This document shows, in pieces, positions 36,332-45,524 of a stretch of 64,000 nt of DNA. The stretch comes from Salinispora pacifica CNR114 (lineage in GTDB: Bacteria > Actinomycetota > Actinomycetes > Mycobacteriales > Micromonosporaceae), in NCBI RefSeq assembly GCF_000514775.1, contig NZ_AZWO01000008.1, positions 62,001 through 126,000 on the forward strand. The letters run 5' to 3'. The notes under the pieces were generated by a model, which ran no database searches, had not been told where the DNA came from, and saw nothing but the letters and a program-made list of their open reading frames with translations. Within the stretch, counting starts at the first letter, position 1, and each line of letters opens with the position of its first letter. A program made the position numbers and the translations under genes.

Positions 36332-36494
36332 GTCGTCGCCGGTCCAGATCGGTGGAAAGCCGGCGGTGCGGCGCGGCGCTGGATCGCCCGCGTCCGCGAT
36401 CGTCCGGACCAGGTGCGGGCTACGGCGCCCCGAGGTAGGGCAAGATGGCGCCACGGCCGGACAGCGTCGTGCCGGGCCGAGGGAGGGTGGAGCG

Positions 36495-38492
36495 ATGGGT
36501 GAGGTGCTGTGGACGCCGCCGGCGGACGTGCGTGAGCGAACCCGGATCGGGACCTACCTGCGTTGGCTGCGCACGCACCGGGGGCTGGACTTCGCCGACT
36601 ACGACGAGCTGTGGCGCTGGTCGGTCACCGACCTGCCCGCCTTCTGGCAGTCGATCTGGGACCACTTCGAGGTCGTGTCGCACGCCCCGGCCACGACCCC
36701 GCTCGCCGAGCGGAGCATGCCCGGTGCCCGCTGGTTCCCCGGCGCCACCCTGAACTACGCGGAGAACGTGCTGCGGATGCCGGGCCGCGCCGACGCCGAC
36801 CCGGTGGTGATCGCCCACGGGCAGACCCGGCCACCGGTCACCCTCTCCGCCGCCGAGCTGCGGGAGCAGGTGCGCCGGGTCGCCGCCGGGCTACGCCGGC
36901 TCGGTGTCGGCGCGGGCGATCGGGTGGCCGCGTACGCCCCGAACATTCCCGAGACGTACGTACTGTTGCTGGCCACCGCCAGCCTCGGCGCGATCTTCTC
37001 CTCCTGCGCGCCGGAGTTCGGCACCCGGAGCGTGACCGACCGCTGGCAGCAGATCGAGCCGAAGGTTCTGGTCGCCGTTGATGGCTACCGCTACGGCCAG
37101 AAGCCGATTGACCGGCGAGCCGAGGTGGCCGCCATCCGCGCCGCCCTGCCGTCGCTGTCACACACCGTCGGCATCGCCTACCTCGATCCGGCCGGTCCTC
37201 CGCCGGCGGACGCGATCGCCTGGGCCGACGTCGCCGCGGCCACCGACGAGCCACTCACCTTCGCACCGGTGCCCTTCGACCACCCGCTCTACGTGCTCTA
37301 CTCCTCCGGCACGACGGGCCTGCCCAAGCCGATCGTGCACGGCCACGGCGGCATCCTGCTCGAGCACCTGAAGATGCTCGCCCTGCACCACGACCTGGGT
37401 CCGGCGGACCGGTTCTTCTGGTTCACCACGACCGGCTGGATGATGTGGAACTTCCTCGTCTCCGGGCCGGCCGTGGGGGCGGCGATCGTGCTCTTCGACG
37501 GCGACCCGGGCAACCCCGACCTGGGCACGCTGTGGCGGCTGGCGGAGCGCACCGGCACCACCTACCTCGGTACGTCGGCGCCGTTCCTGCTGGCCTGCCG
37601 CAAGGCCGGGCTGGTCCCCACCGAGTTCGCCGACCTGTCCGGCCTGCGCGGGGTCGGCTCCACCGGAGCGCCCCTGCCCCCCGAGGGCTTTCACTGGGTC
37701 TACCGGAACGTCGGCGACGCCCTCCAACTCCAGTCGCTCTCCGGTGGAACCGATGTCTGCACCGGCTTCGTCGGCGGAACTCCGCTGCTGCCCGTACACG
37801 CGGGCGAGATCACCTGCCGGGCGCTCGGGGCGAAGGTGGAGGCGCGCTCCGGCGACGGCACCCCGGTCATCGGTGCGCTGGGCGAGCTGGTGATCACTGA
37901 ACCCATGCCGAGCATGCCGGTCGGGTTCTGGGGCGACGCCGACGGCAGCCGCTACCGGGATGCGTACTTCGACCGCTACCCCGGCGTCTGGCGACACGGC
38001 GACTGGATCACGATCAACCCGCGGGGCGGCTGCGTCATCACCGGCCGCTCCGACGCGACATTGAACCGGGGTGGGGTTCGCCTCGGCACCGCCGAGTTCT
38101 ATTCGGTCGTGGAAGGGCTGGACGAGGTCGTCGACTCTCTCGTCGTGCACCTGGAGGACGCCGAGGGCGGCGCTGGTGAGCTGCTTCTGTTCGTGGTGCT
38201 CGCCGGGGGCGTGGAGTGGGATGATGCGCTGCGGAAGCGGATCTGCCGGGAACTGCGTACCGCCCTGTCGCCCCGGCACGTGCCCGACGAGATCCATCCG
38301 GTCGGAGCCGTACCGCGGACCCTGTCGGCGAAGAAGCTGGAGGTACCGGTCAAGAAGATCCTGACCGGTACCCCCGTCGACTCGGCGGCGGCCCGGGGTG
38401 CGCTGGCCAACCCGGAGTCGCTGACCGCCTTCGCCGGTCTGGCCCAGCGCCGAGCCGCCCACGACGACCCCGCCGACCGGGGAGCCCGGTGA
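36495..38492 (+). CDS. acetoacetate--CoA ligase
   Basis: Adenylate-forming enzyme, 665 residues, length typical of acetoacetyl-CoA synthetase. The P-loop YSSGTTGLPKPIVHGHGG and FWFTTTGWMMWNFLVSG are diagnostic, and the N-terminal RTRIGTYLRWL and WSVTDLPAFWQSIWDHF are AACS hallmarks. LSAKKLEVPVKKIL at the C-terminus carries the catalytic lysine. Pathway: uses acetoacetate as carbon source. ATG 36495 follows GGGAGGGTGG; the longer frame runs through the 3' end of the thioesterase gene region and is unlikely. Confidence 0.92.
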   Translation: MGEVLWTPPADVRERTRIGTYLRWLRTHRGLDFADYDELWRWSVTDLPAFWQSIWDHFEVVSHAPATTPLAERSMPGARWFPGATLNYAENVLRMPGRADADPVVIAHGQTRPPVTLSAAELREQVRRVAAGLRRLGVGAGDRVAAYAPNIPETYVLLLATASLGAIFSSCAPEFGTRSVTDRWQQIEPKVLVAVDGYRYGQKPIDRRAEVAAIRAALPSLSHTVGIAYLDPAGPPPADAIAWADVAAATDEPLTFAPVPFDHPLYVLYSSGTTGLPKPIVHGHGGILLEHLKMLALHHDLGPADRFFWFTTTGWMMWNFLVSGPAVGAAIVLFDGDPGNPDLGTLWRLAERTGTTYLGTSAPFLLACRKAGLVPTEFADLSGLRGVGSTGAPLPPEGFHWVYRNVGDALQLQSLSGGTDVCTGFVGGTPLLPVHAGEITCRALGAKVEARSGDGTPVIGALGELVITEPMPSMPVGFWGDADGSRYRDAYFDRYPGVWRHGDWITINPRGGCVITGRSDATLNRGGVRLGTAEFYSVVEGLDEVVDSLVVHLEDAEGGAGELLLFVVLAGGVEWDDALRKRICRELRTALSPRHVPDEIHPVGAVPRTLSAKKLEVPVKKILTGTPVDSAAARGALANPESLTAFAGLAQRRAAHDDPADRGAR

Positions 38493-38538
38493 CGGCGGTG
38501 CCCGGACGACCAGGGCCCGGGTGACACCGACCGCGGGA

Positions 38539-39228
38539 TCAGGGCAGGGTGAGGGTGGTCCGCTCGGCGACGGCGCGGGCGCCGAGACGACTGGGGTCGC
38601 CGTGTGCGACCAGGACCGTGGAGGCGCTCGCGGTCAGCGGGGCCAGGAGCCAGTCGACCGGGTCCGGGTAGCGGTCAACGTCGATCAGGACCCGGGTGCC
38701 GGGAGTGAGCCCGAGGTCCGCGGCGCGCGCCGTGGCCCGGGCGGCCAGGTCAGCCTGGTCCGACCCACCGGGCGGGGGCGCCCCGAAGTGGTCGCCGTGT
38801 GTCCGTACCTCGGACGCGAAGTCGGCGTACCCCGGTGGCACCTCCCGCAGTGGCCGGGCGAACGGGTCCAGCGCGAGCAGGTAGCGGTCCCCGGCGCTGG
38901 CGGCCTCCGCCTCGGCCAGCCGGCCGGTGGCGACGAAGAGAACGTCCACATCGTCCGGCGGTTCGGCCACCGTGAGGCCGGCCGACCAGCATCCGAGCAG
39001 CACGGCGGCGGTCTGCCAGTGCGGGGGCAGGAGCACCCCGGCGGTATCGCCGGGTGCGAGTCCCACCCCGTCGACCAGCAGGTTGGCGGTCTTGGCCACC
39101 CAGTTCGCGCAGGTCGCGCCGGAGAGTTCGGTGCGTTCGCCGGTGGCGTCGTCGTACCAGGTGAGCAGCGGTCTGGTCGGGTCGGGTGCGATCGCGTCGG
39201 CGAGGACCCGGGCAAGGTTGTCGGCCAT
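38539..39228 (-). CDS. TIGR03089-family protein (half-length adenylate-forming homologue)
   Basis: 229 residues resembling the N-terminal part of acyl-CoA synthetases (TWYDDATGERTELSGATCANW, LAPGDTAGVLLPPHWQTAAVLLG) but lacking the ATP P-loop and the C-terminal lysine domain, so it is not a complete ligase. This is the TIGR03089 family, conserved in actinobacteria beside surface-polysaccharide genes; function unknown. A -10 box TATCGT lies 8 nt before ATG 39228. It is divergent from the glycosyltransferase and convergent with the acetoacetate-CoA ligase. Confidence 0.85.
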   Translation of the reverse strand: MADNLARVLADAIAPDPTRPLLTWYDDATGERTELSGATCANWVAKTANLLVDGVGLAPGDTAGVLLPPHWQTAAVLLGCWSAGLTVAEPPDDVDVLFVATGRLAEAEAASAGDRYLLALDPFARPLREVPPGYADFASEVRTHGDHFGAPPPGGSDQADLAARATARAADLGLTPGTRVLIDVDRYPDPVDWLLAPLTASASTVLVAHGDPSRLGARAVAERTTLTLP

Positions 39229-39236
39229 CAGCGCGA

Positions 39237-39242
39237 ACGATA
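39237..39242 (-). promoter_or_regulatory. -10 box of leaderless TIGR03089 gene
   Basis: TATCGT on the minus strand ends 8 nt before ATG 39228; no Shine-Dalgarno is visible. Confidence 0.45.
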
Positions 39243-39377
39243 CGCTCCGCCGCCCGGCGCCGAGGCGACGACGACTTGGTTCGCCGTCGGGTCGCAGTCA
39301 CCGCCTGAGCGCCGGCGCGGCGTAGGCTTACGGCGAAAGTGTCGTACCCCACACCCCCGAGTGCAAGGAGTCGCCCC

Positions 39378-40523
39378 TTGACCGCCGGCAGCCCGCCCCG
39401 TGTGCTCATTGACGCCACGAGTGTTCCCGCCGATCGTGGCGGCGTCGGTAGATATGTTGATGGCCTGCTCGGTGCGCTCGGGAAGGTCTGCGGCACCAGC
39501 GTCGACCTGGTCGTGGTCAGCCTTCGAACGGACCTTGAGCGCTACTCCCGGATGCTGCCCGGGGCGGAGGTCATCCCCGCCCCGGCCGCGGTGGCGCACC
39601 GGCCCGCCCGGCTCGCCTGGGAGCAGACCGGCCTGCCGCTGCTCGCCCAGCAGGTCGGCGCCCAGGTGCTGCATTCGCCCTTCTACACCTGCCCGCTGCG
39701 GGCGGGCTGTCCGGTCACGGTGACCGTGCACGACGCCACCTTCTTCACCGAGCCGGAGCACTACGACAAGTCACGTCGCACCTTCTTCCGGAGCGCGATC
39801 CGGACGTCGCTGCGCCGTGCCGACCGGGTGATCGTGCCCAGCAAAGCCACCCGGGACGAGCTGATTCGGCTGTTGGACGCCGACCCGACCCGGATCGACG
39901 TCGCGTACCACGGCGTTGATCACGCCGCGTTCCACGCCCCGAGCGCCGAGGAGAAGGCCCGGGTCCGGGCTCGGCTGGGGCTCGGCAGCCAGAGCTACAT
40001 CGCGTTCCTCGGCGCCAAGGAGCCCCGCAAGAACGTCCCCAACCTGATTCGGGGCTGGTCGCGGGCCGTGGCGGACCGGCACCAGCCGCCGGCCCTGGTG
40101 GTCGCCGGGGGGCAGGGACACGACGACGAGATCGATCGCGCGGTCGCCGAGGTGCCGTCACACCTGCGGCTGCTCCGCCCCGGCTACCTGCGCTACGCCG
40201 ACCTGCCAGGTTTCCTCGGTGGGGCGTTGGTCTCCGCCTACCCGTCGTACGGCGAGGGGTTCGGCCTGCCGATCCTGGAGGCGATGGCCTGTGCCGCCCC
40301 GGTGCTGACGACACCCCGGCTGTCCCTGCCCGAGGTGGGCGGCGAGGCGGTCGCCTACACCAGCGAGGCGCCGGATCAGATCGCCGCCGACCTCGTCGCG
40401 TTGCTGGACGACGAGCACCGCCGGCTGGCACTGGCCCAGGCCGGTTTCGACCGGGCCAAGGAGTTCACCTGGCAGTCCAGCGCCGAGGTGCACCTCGCCG
40501 CCTGGTCGCGGGCCCGTGCGTGA
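39378..40523 (+). CDS. GT4-family glycosyltransferase
   Basis: Retaining GT-B glycosyltransferase, 381 residues, cytosolic or membrane-peripheral. RGGVGRYVDGLL is the N-terminal glycine loop, FLGAKEPRKNVPNLIRG opens the C-terminal domain, and SYGEGFGLPILEAMACAAPV is the EX7E donor-binding motif. The acceptor is unknown; next to manC, a mannosyltransferase using GDP-mannose is plausible. TTG 39378 is preferred over an upstream in-frame start because AAGGAG lies 8 nt before it. The position corresponds to mycobacterial wbbL, but that is a GT2 enzyme, so this is not its orthologue. Confidence 0.85.
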   Translation: MTAGSPPRVLIDATSVPADRGGVGRYVDGLLGALGKVCGTSVDLVVVSLRTDLERYSRMLPGAEVIPAPAAVAHRPARLAWEQTGLPLLAQQVGAQVLHSPFYTCPLRAGCPVTVTVHDATFFTEPEHYDKSRRTFFRSAIRTSLRRADRVIVPSKATRDELIRLLDADPTRIDVAYHGVDHAAFHAPSAEEKARVRARLGLGSQSYIAFLGAKEPRKNVPNLIRGWSRAVADRHQPPALVVAGGQGHDDEIDRAVAEVPSHLRLLRPGYLRYADLPGFLGGALVSAYPSYGEGFGLPILEAMACAAPVLTTPRLSLPEVGGEAVAYTSEAPDQIAADLVALLDDEHRRLALAQAGFDRAKEFTWQSSAEVHLAAWSRARA

Positions 40524-40584
40524 ACGGGGTGCCGGTTCGGCTGACCCTGCGGCCTGAGTCGATCAGTTCAGGGAGAATGTGCGG

Positions 40585-41676
40585 GTGATTTACGCCGTCA
40601 TCCCGGCGGGTGGCAGCGGCACCAGGCTGTGGCCGTTGTCCCGCGCCGGGCATCCAAAGTTCCTTCACCCGCTCACCGGGTCCGCCGCATCGCTGTTGCA
40701 GGCGACTGTGGAGCGACTCGGTTCGCTGGCGACGCCGGAACACACCTTCGTGGTCACCGGCCTGGCACACGCCACCGCGGTGGCCCGCCAGTTGGCCGGG
40801 ATGCCGGAGCAGAACATCCTGGTCGAGCCGTCGCCGCGGGACTCGTGCGCGGCGATCGCACTGGCCGCCGCCGTGATCGCCCGGCAGGAGCCGACCGCGG
40901 TGATGGGCTCGTTCGCGGCGGACCATCTGATTGGTGACCCGGCCGGGTGGCGGGAGACTGTTCGCCAGGCCGCCCAGGGCGCCGAGCAGGGGCTGCTGAT
41001 GACCGTCGGCATCACCCCGGCCTGGGCGGAGACCGGCTACGGCTACCTGGAAACCGGGGAGCCGACCGGGGCCGGGTCGCTGCGGCCGGTGGTCGAGTTC
41101 AAGGAGAAGCCGGACGCCGCGGTGGCGGAGGCGTACCTCCGGTCTGGCCGGCACCTCTGGAACGCCAGCATGTTCGTGTGGCGGGTGGATGTCTTCCTCG
41201 CCGAGTTGGCCCGCCAGCAGCCGGCACTGCACGCGGGCGTTCTCGAGATCGCCGCCGCCTGGGGCACCGAGAAGCAGGACGAGGTGCTTGGCACGGTCTG
41301 GCCGACGCTGCCGAAGATCTCGGTTGACTACGCGGTCATGGAGGGGGCGGCGACCGCGGGCCGGGTGGCGACCGTCCCCGGCGACTTCGGCTGGAACGAC
41401 GTCGGTGACTTCCACACCCTCGGCGAGGTCCTGCCGGCGGATGCGGCCGGCAACATGGTCCTGGGCGGGGAGGCGAAGCCCAGTGTCCTGTTGCGGGACA
41501 GCACGAACCTGGTGGTTGTCCCGCACTCGGGCCGGCTCGTCGCGACAGTCGGGGTGCACGATCTGATCGTGGTTGACACCCCGGACGCGTTGCTGGTCTG
41601 CCCGCGTGACCGCGCCCAGAACGTGAAACAACTCGTTGACGAGCTCAAGGAGCGGGGTGAAGTGGGGCTCGTCTGA
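40585..41676 (+). CDS. manC: mannose-1-phosphate guanylyltransferase
   Basis: Makes GDP-mannose from mannose-1-phosphate and GTP; 363 residues, single nucleotidyltransferase domain without the isomerase half. PAGGSGTRLWPLSRAGHPK is the GTP-binding signature, VVEFKEKPD the metal/sugar loop, and GDFGWNDVGDFHTL the C-terminal catalytic segment. GTG 40585 fits the GGGAGA site; GTG 40579 is two codons upstream. It works with pmm (56.7 kb) and manA (60.5 kb). Its last 32 bp overlap the end of the convergent NUDIX gene. Confidence 0.9.
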   Translation: MIYAVIPAGGSGTRLWPLSRAGHPKFLHPLTGSAASLLQATVERLGSLATPEHTFVVTGLAHATAVARQLAGMPEQNILVEPSPRDSCAAIALAAAVIARQEPTAVMGSFAADHLIGDPAGWRETVRQAAQGAEQGLLMTVGITPAWAETGYGYLETGEPTGAGSLRPVVEFKEKPDAAVAEAYLRSGRHLWNASMFVWRVDVFLAELARQQPALHAGVLEIAAAWGTEKQDEVLGTVWPTLPKISVDYAVMEGAATAGRVATVPGDFGWNDVGDFHTLGEVLPADAAGNMVLGGEAKPSVLLRDSTNLVVVPHSGRLVATVGVHDLIVVDTPDALLVCPRDRAQNVKQLVDELKERGEVGLV

Positions 41677-42244
41677 GCGTCGCCAGGGCCGGCGTGATCA
41701 GTTGGGCGGTTCCGCCGGCCAACGGGGTCGGAAGCTGGTGTGGTGGGAACCAGCCCAGCTCCTCGGACTCCTCGCTGACCTGGGTCTGCGCGCCCGGTGG
41801 GGCGAGGACGGCGAAGCGTACGTCGTAGTGGAATGAGCCGCCCTGGCAGGTGACCGGGTGAATGTCCACGTCGATCGGTACCGGATCGATCCGCAGGCCG
41901 GTCACGCCGGACTCCTCGGTTGCCTCCCGCAGCGCCGCGGCGGCCAGCGTCGGGTCGGCGGGCTCGCAGTGCCCGCCGAGCTGCACCCACTGGTGGAACT
42001 TGCCGTGCAGGCAGAGCAGCACCCGGGAACCGGTGGCGTCGAGCACCAGCGCGCTGGCGGTGACGTGGCCGGCCCGGTGCGTCCGACTCATCGCCTCCGG
42101 CCCGGCGGCGAGGAGGTCCAGCGTTCGGTCTCGGGCTTCGGCGGCGGCCACCGAGGTGGGCGTCCAGCCACGCAGCACGGTGAGAGCGTCGGCGTGCAGG
42201 GCGGGATTGGGCGGCGGGTCGGCGTGGAGATCCGGCGTTGACAA
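41645..42244 (-). CDS. NUDIX hydrolase
   Basis: 199 residues. The Nudix box is present in LGGHCEPADPTLAAAALREATEESG with the EEx helix glutamates. The N-terminal helix region (about 1-65) is an actinobacterial extension. Substrates are nucleoside diphosphate derivatives; which is unknown. TTG 42244 is chosen because AAGGAGGG ends 4 nt upstream; the open frame continues far beyond as antisense of the next gene. The 3' end overlaps manC by 32 bp on the opposite strand. Confidence 0.82.
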   Translation of the reverse strand: MSTPDLHADPPPNPALHADALTVLRGWTPTSVAAAEARDRTLDLLAAGPEAMSRTHRAGHVTASALVLDATGSRVLLCLHGKFHQWVQLGGHCEPADPTLAAAALREATEESGVTGLRIDPVPIDVDIHPVTCQGGSFHYDVRFAVLAPPGAQTQVSEESEELGWFPPHQLPTPLAGGTAQLITPALATLRRAPLHPAP

Positions 42245-42296
42245 GGGCCCTCCTTGGTGTTCGGGTGCGCCCGCAACCCTACGGGTGCGGTGTTCG

Positions 42297-42302
42297 TACG
42301 CT
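42297..42302 (+). promoter_or_regulatory. -10 box of leaderless 344-residue gene
   Basis: TACGCT ends 6 nt before GTG 42309; no Shine-Dalgarno is visible. Confidence 0.45.
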
Positions 42303-42308
42303 TGGCCG

Positions 42309-43343
42309 GTGACTTTGCGACTCCTGGAATTCGTGGTGGGCGACAACGAGGCCAGTGATCTACTCCCGGTGCGTTCGCCGGTGCTGCTGCGCGCCCACGG
42401 TGCTCGGCGTGGCTTCTGGACAGTGCTGGACGAGGGCCCGGTGGAGCAGTGCCTCGCGCTGCTCCTGGAGCTTGCCGACGGCACCTGGACGGCCCAGCAC
42501 GTGACCGCCGACGCCGGAGCCGAGAACGGCCGTACCGAGGACGGTGAGGCGTTGGCCCACCACGACGGCTGGGTGTATGTCTTCGGGTCGCACTTCGGGT
42601 CGAAGGCCGGCCCGCTGCGTCCGCGGCGGGCGTTCGTGGCCCGGTTCCGCGAGCAGGACGCAGCCCACGGCCCGCTGCCGGTGCAGGTGGTACGCAATCG
42701 CTTCCGGCTGCACCGAGCGGTGAACGACGCCCTGCTCAAGGCCCCGTTCGTGCCGCTGCCGCCAGGAGACCAGGTTCGCTCCCGGTTCATCGGCGCCACC
42801 GTGGCGCGGGGGACCGCCCGGTCCAAGGGCTGGGTCGAGCGGCTGGCCGCCGACGACCTGCCGCTGAATGTGGAGGCGGTCGCCTTCACCCCGGCCGGCA
42901 CGGCGCTGCTCGGGCTTCGGTTCCCGGTCACCGCCGACGGCGACCCGATCCTGGTCGAGTTGGCCGGCGTGCCCCAGCTCTTCGCGCCCCGCCCGACCTG
43001 GCCGGAGGCGCTGGGCGGATACGTGCTGACGGGGGTGACCCCGCCCGGCGCGCTGGCCGGCTTCCGGGCGATGGCGCCCACCGCGGACGGTGGCTACGCG
43101 GCGGTGATCGGTTCGATCGACGCGCTCGGGAAGGGCTCGGTGCTGTTGGCCGACCACCCGGCGGGTGGGGAGGTGACCTCTCGGCACGTCCGCTTCCGGC
43201 TTCCGGGTCAGGGGCACCGGATCACCGGTGAGTTGGTCGCCGACCTCGCGCCGTTTCACCACGTCGAAGGGCTTGCCGAGCTCGACGGGAGCCGATATTA
43301 CGTCACGGACGAGGACCATCGGGTCGCGCTCTGGGTGGGCTGA
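42309..43343 (+). CDS. conserved hypothetical protein, beta-rich, cytosolic
   Basis: 344 residues without signal peptide or membrane helices. Repeating beta-type segments such as LELADGTW, AHHDGWVYVFGSHFG, LNVEAVAFTPAGTALLGLRFP and YYVTDEDHRVALWVG suggest a beta-propeller-like repeat protein, roughly four to six blades, resembling DUF3616-type proteins. That fold is inference. GTG 42309 fits a -10 box 6 nt upstream. It is divergent from the NUDIX gene and convergent with cofE, ending in a strong bidirectional hairpin. Confidence 0.65.
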   Translation: MTLRLLEFVVGDNEASDLLPVRSPVLLRAHGARRGFWTVLDEGPVEQCLALLLELADGTWTAQHVTADAGAENGRTEDGEALAHHDGWVYVFGSHFGSKAGPLRPRRAFVARFREQDAAHGPLPVQVVRNRFRLHRAVNDALLKAPFVPLPPGDQVRSRFIGATVARGTARSKGWVERLAADDLPLNVEAVAFTPAGTALLGLRFPVTADGDPILVELAGVPQLFAPRPTWPEALGGYVLTGVTPPGALAGFRAMAPTADGGYAAVIGSIDALGKGSVLLADHPAGGEVTSRHVRFRLPGQGHRITGELVADLAPFHHVEGLAELDGSRYYVTDEDHRVALWVG

Positions 43344-43349
43344 TCCCGG

Positions 43350-43381
43350 CCGGGTCGCGGGGCGGCAGCCCCGCGACCCGG
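43350..43381. terminator. bidirectional terminator between hypothetical gene and cofE
   Basis: A perfect 14-bp stem (43350-43363 with 43368-43381) and a GGCA loop lie between stops at 43343 and 43393 of convergent genes. No U-tract. Confidence 0.75.
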
Positions 43382-43392
43382 TGCCATCGACC

Positions 43393-44481
43393 CTAGAGCG
43401 CCAGGGCCGCGGTGGCGGAGGTGCCGGGTGGGGGCGGCAGCAGGGTCGACGGCAGGCCCTCGGCGGCCAGGGCGGCGCGCAGGCGGTGTACGTCCGCGCC
43501 GAACCGGACCAGCCCGAACGGGTCCACCGGGGTCGGCGGGGCGGCGAGTAGCAGGGTGCTCGCCGCGACCGGCCAGCCCGGGACCGTCCCGGCCAGTTGG
43601 TCGTGGGTCGCCGGGTCGGTGACGTGGGTGAAGACCGTGCCCGGGGCTGCCGTCGCGCCGACGACGGCGATCGCCCGGTCGATCGCGGCCGGGTCGGGTG
43701 ATGTCGCGCCGGTGCGGTTCGGCAGGGTTGCCGCCTCGGTCAGCCCGGTGGCCCGCGCCTCGGCGGTGCCGAGCGAGAACAGGTCCAACGACGAGTCCCG
43801 GATCAGGGCTCTGGCCCCGGGGCCGTCGTCGGCCTGCGGGGTGGCGGGGTAGCCGCGTACGACCGCGACCGGCACCTGGTCGCACTTGCCCTTGACCAGT
43901 TCGCCGGCGCCAGCCAGTTCGTCAATCACCGCCATCTGGGTGAGTTCCAACTCGTTGCCGTACGGGTCGACCTCACCCCGGTGGTCGTGGACGGCGTCGA
44001 GGCCGGCGACGCCGAGCGCGACATCGGTGAGCCCGTTGCGCCACGGTCGGCCCATGGTGTCACTGATGATGACCGGCACATCGAGGCCGTACCGCTGGCG
44101 GAGCGCGGCGCGTAGTGCCCGGGCGGAGGCGTCCGGGTCAACCGGGAGTAGCACCAGCCGGGTCTTGTCGACGTTGGAGGCGTCGATACCCGCGGCGGCC
44201 ATCACGAAGCCGTGATGGGTTTGGACGATCCGGGTCGCGCCGCGGGCGGCGACCACCCGCGCGGTCTCCGCCGCCAGGACCTCCGCGCGGGCCGCGAGCC
44301 GCTCCGGCCCGTCGGCTGGGACGTCCACCAGTCGTCCCTCGGCCTTCGAGACGACCTTGCTCGTCACCACCAGGATGTCGCCGTCACGCAACCACGGCGC
44401 CGCCGTGACGATCATGGCGGCCAGGTCGTCGCCTTCGGACACGTGGCCGATGCCGCGCACCGGCATGATCTCCAGGTTCAC
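43393..44481 (-). CDS. cofE: coenzyme F420-0:L-glutamate ligase, without nitroreductase domain
   Basis: Adds glutamates to F420-0; 362 residues. The CofE core fills residues 1 to about 245: PVRGIGHVSEGDDLA, DILVVTSKVVSKAEGR, VIISDTMGRPWRNGLTDVALGVAG and DPYGNELELTQMAV are all there. Mycobacterial FbiB (about 448 residues) adds an FMN-binding nitroreductase domain; the roughly 110 residues left here show no such motif, so this enzyme probably lacks it. GTG 44481 overlaps the cofD stop (GTGA), which fixes the start and indicates coupling. Confidence 0.9.
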   Translation of the reverse strand: MNLEIMPVRGIGHVSEGDDLAAMIVTAAPWLRDGDILVVTSKVVSKAEGRLVDVPADGPERLAARAEVLAAETARVVAARGATRIVQTHHGFVMAAAGIDASNVDKTRLVLLPVDPDASARALRAALRQRYGLDVPVIISDTMGRPWRNGLTDVALGVAGLDAVHDHRGEVDPYGNELELTQMAVIDELAGAGELVKGKCDQVPVAVVRGYPATPQADDGPGARALIRDSSLDLFSLGTAEARATGLTEAATLPNRTGATSPDPAAIDRAIAVVGATAAPGTVFTHVTDPATHDQLAGTVPGWPVAASTLLLAAPPTPVDPFGLVRFGADVHRLRAALAAEGLPSTLLPPPPGTSATAALAL

Positions 44482-45425
44482 ATCAACCCCACCGCGGCCT
44501 GGACCATCGTCGTGGTCGCCGCCTCGTCCGTCATTCGCAACGGCGCCGCGTGGACCGTCACCCCCGGCACCACCGTCGCCGCGTCCTCCTCGGCCACCAG
44601 CCAGCCGTCGAGCAGACCACCGCTGTTCCGTCCACCATAGAGACTGCCCACCCCGGCGGCGCTGCACTCGATGCCGAGCACGGCCAGGCATCGGTCGGCC
44701 ATCCCGCGGACCGGTGCGGCGCCGATGATCGGGGAGACTCCGACCACCGGGGCCGGGCCCACCGCGATCGCGTCCCGCACCCCGGGCACGGCCAGGATCG
44801 GGGCGATGCTCACCACCGGGTTACTCGGTGCGATGAGCACCAGGTCCGCCGCGGCGATCGCCTCGGTCACTCCCGGCGCCGGCTTCGCGTCCTCCGCGCC
44901 GACGAAGACGAACCGGTGCGTGGGCAGTTCGGCCCGGTGCCGTACCCACCACTCCTGGAAGTGGATCGCCCGCTGGCCGCCGTCGAGGTCGACCACCGCG
45001 TGGGTCTCCAGGCGGTCGTCGGTCGCCGGCAGCAGGTGCACGCCGGGCTTCCAGCGGGTGGCCAGCGCGGCGGTGACCTGGTGCAGGGGGTAGCCGGCAG
45101 TGATCTTGGTGGTGCGGACCAGGTGGGTGGCGAGATCTCGGTCGCCCAACCCAAACCAGGCCGGCTCCGCCCCGTACGCGCCCAGTTCCTCCCGCACCGT
45201 CCAACTCTCCGCGACGCGTCCCCAGCCACGCTCCGGGTCGGCACTCCCACCCAACGTGTACATGACACTGTCCAGGTCCGGGCAGACCTTCAGACCGTGT
45301 AGATACAGGTCGTCGCCGACGTTGACCACGGCGGTCACCTCGGCGCCGATCGCCCGGGCGTAAGCCCGCACCCCGAGGAGGAAACGGGCGCCGCCGATTC
45401 CTCCGGTCAGAACCACGATGCGCAT
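44478..45425 (-). CDS. cofD: 2-phospho-L-lactate / phosphoenolpyruvyl transferase of F420 synthesis
   Basis: Transfers the phospho-lactyl (or enolpyruvyl) group from its guanosine-diphosphate carrier to FO; 315 residues, also called FbiA. VVLTGGIGGARFLLGV at the N-terminus, NVGDDLYLHGLKVCPDLDSVMY and LIAPSNPVVSIAPILAVPG are the family motifs. ATG 45425 is preferred because GAGGA lies 8 nt upstream, while ATG 45434 has none. It is the first gene of the cofD-cofE pair and lies 1 kb from fbiC, on the opposite strand. Confidence 0.93.
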   Translation of the reverse strand: MRIVVLTGGIGGARFLLGVRAYARAIGAEVTAVVNVGDDLYLHGLKVCPDLDSVMYTLGGSADPERGWGRVAESWTVREELGAYGAEPAWFGLGDRDLATHLVRTTKITAGYPLHQVTAALATRWKPGVHLLPATDDRLETHAVVDLDGGQRAIHFQEWWVRHRAELPTHRFVFVGAEDAKPAPGVTEAIAAADLVLIAPSNPVVSIAPILAVPGVRDAIAVGPAPVVGVSPIIGAAPVRGMADRCLAVLGIECSAAGVGSLYGGRNSGGLLDGWLVAEEDAATVVPGVTVHAAPLRMTDEAATTTMVQAAVGLM

Positions 45426-45524
45426 GCCGTCCATCCTCGCCTACCTGCTGCCTTCGGGCGTTGGGCCACCCAAGAGACTAGGCTCACGTCGGCAGTTGTC
45501 CGCTTCCGCTCGTAGGGGGATACC

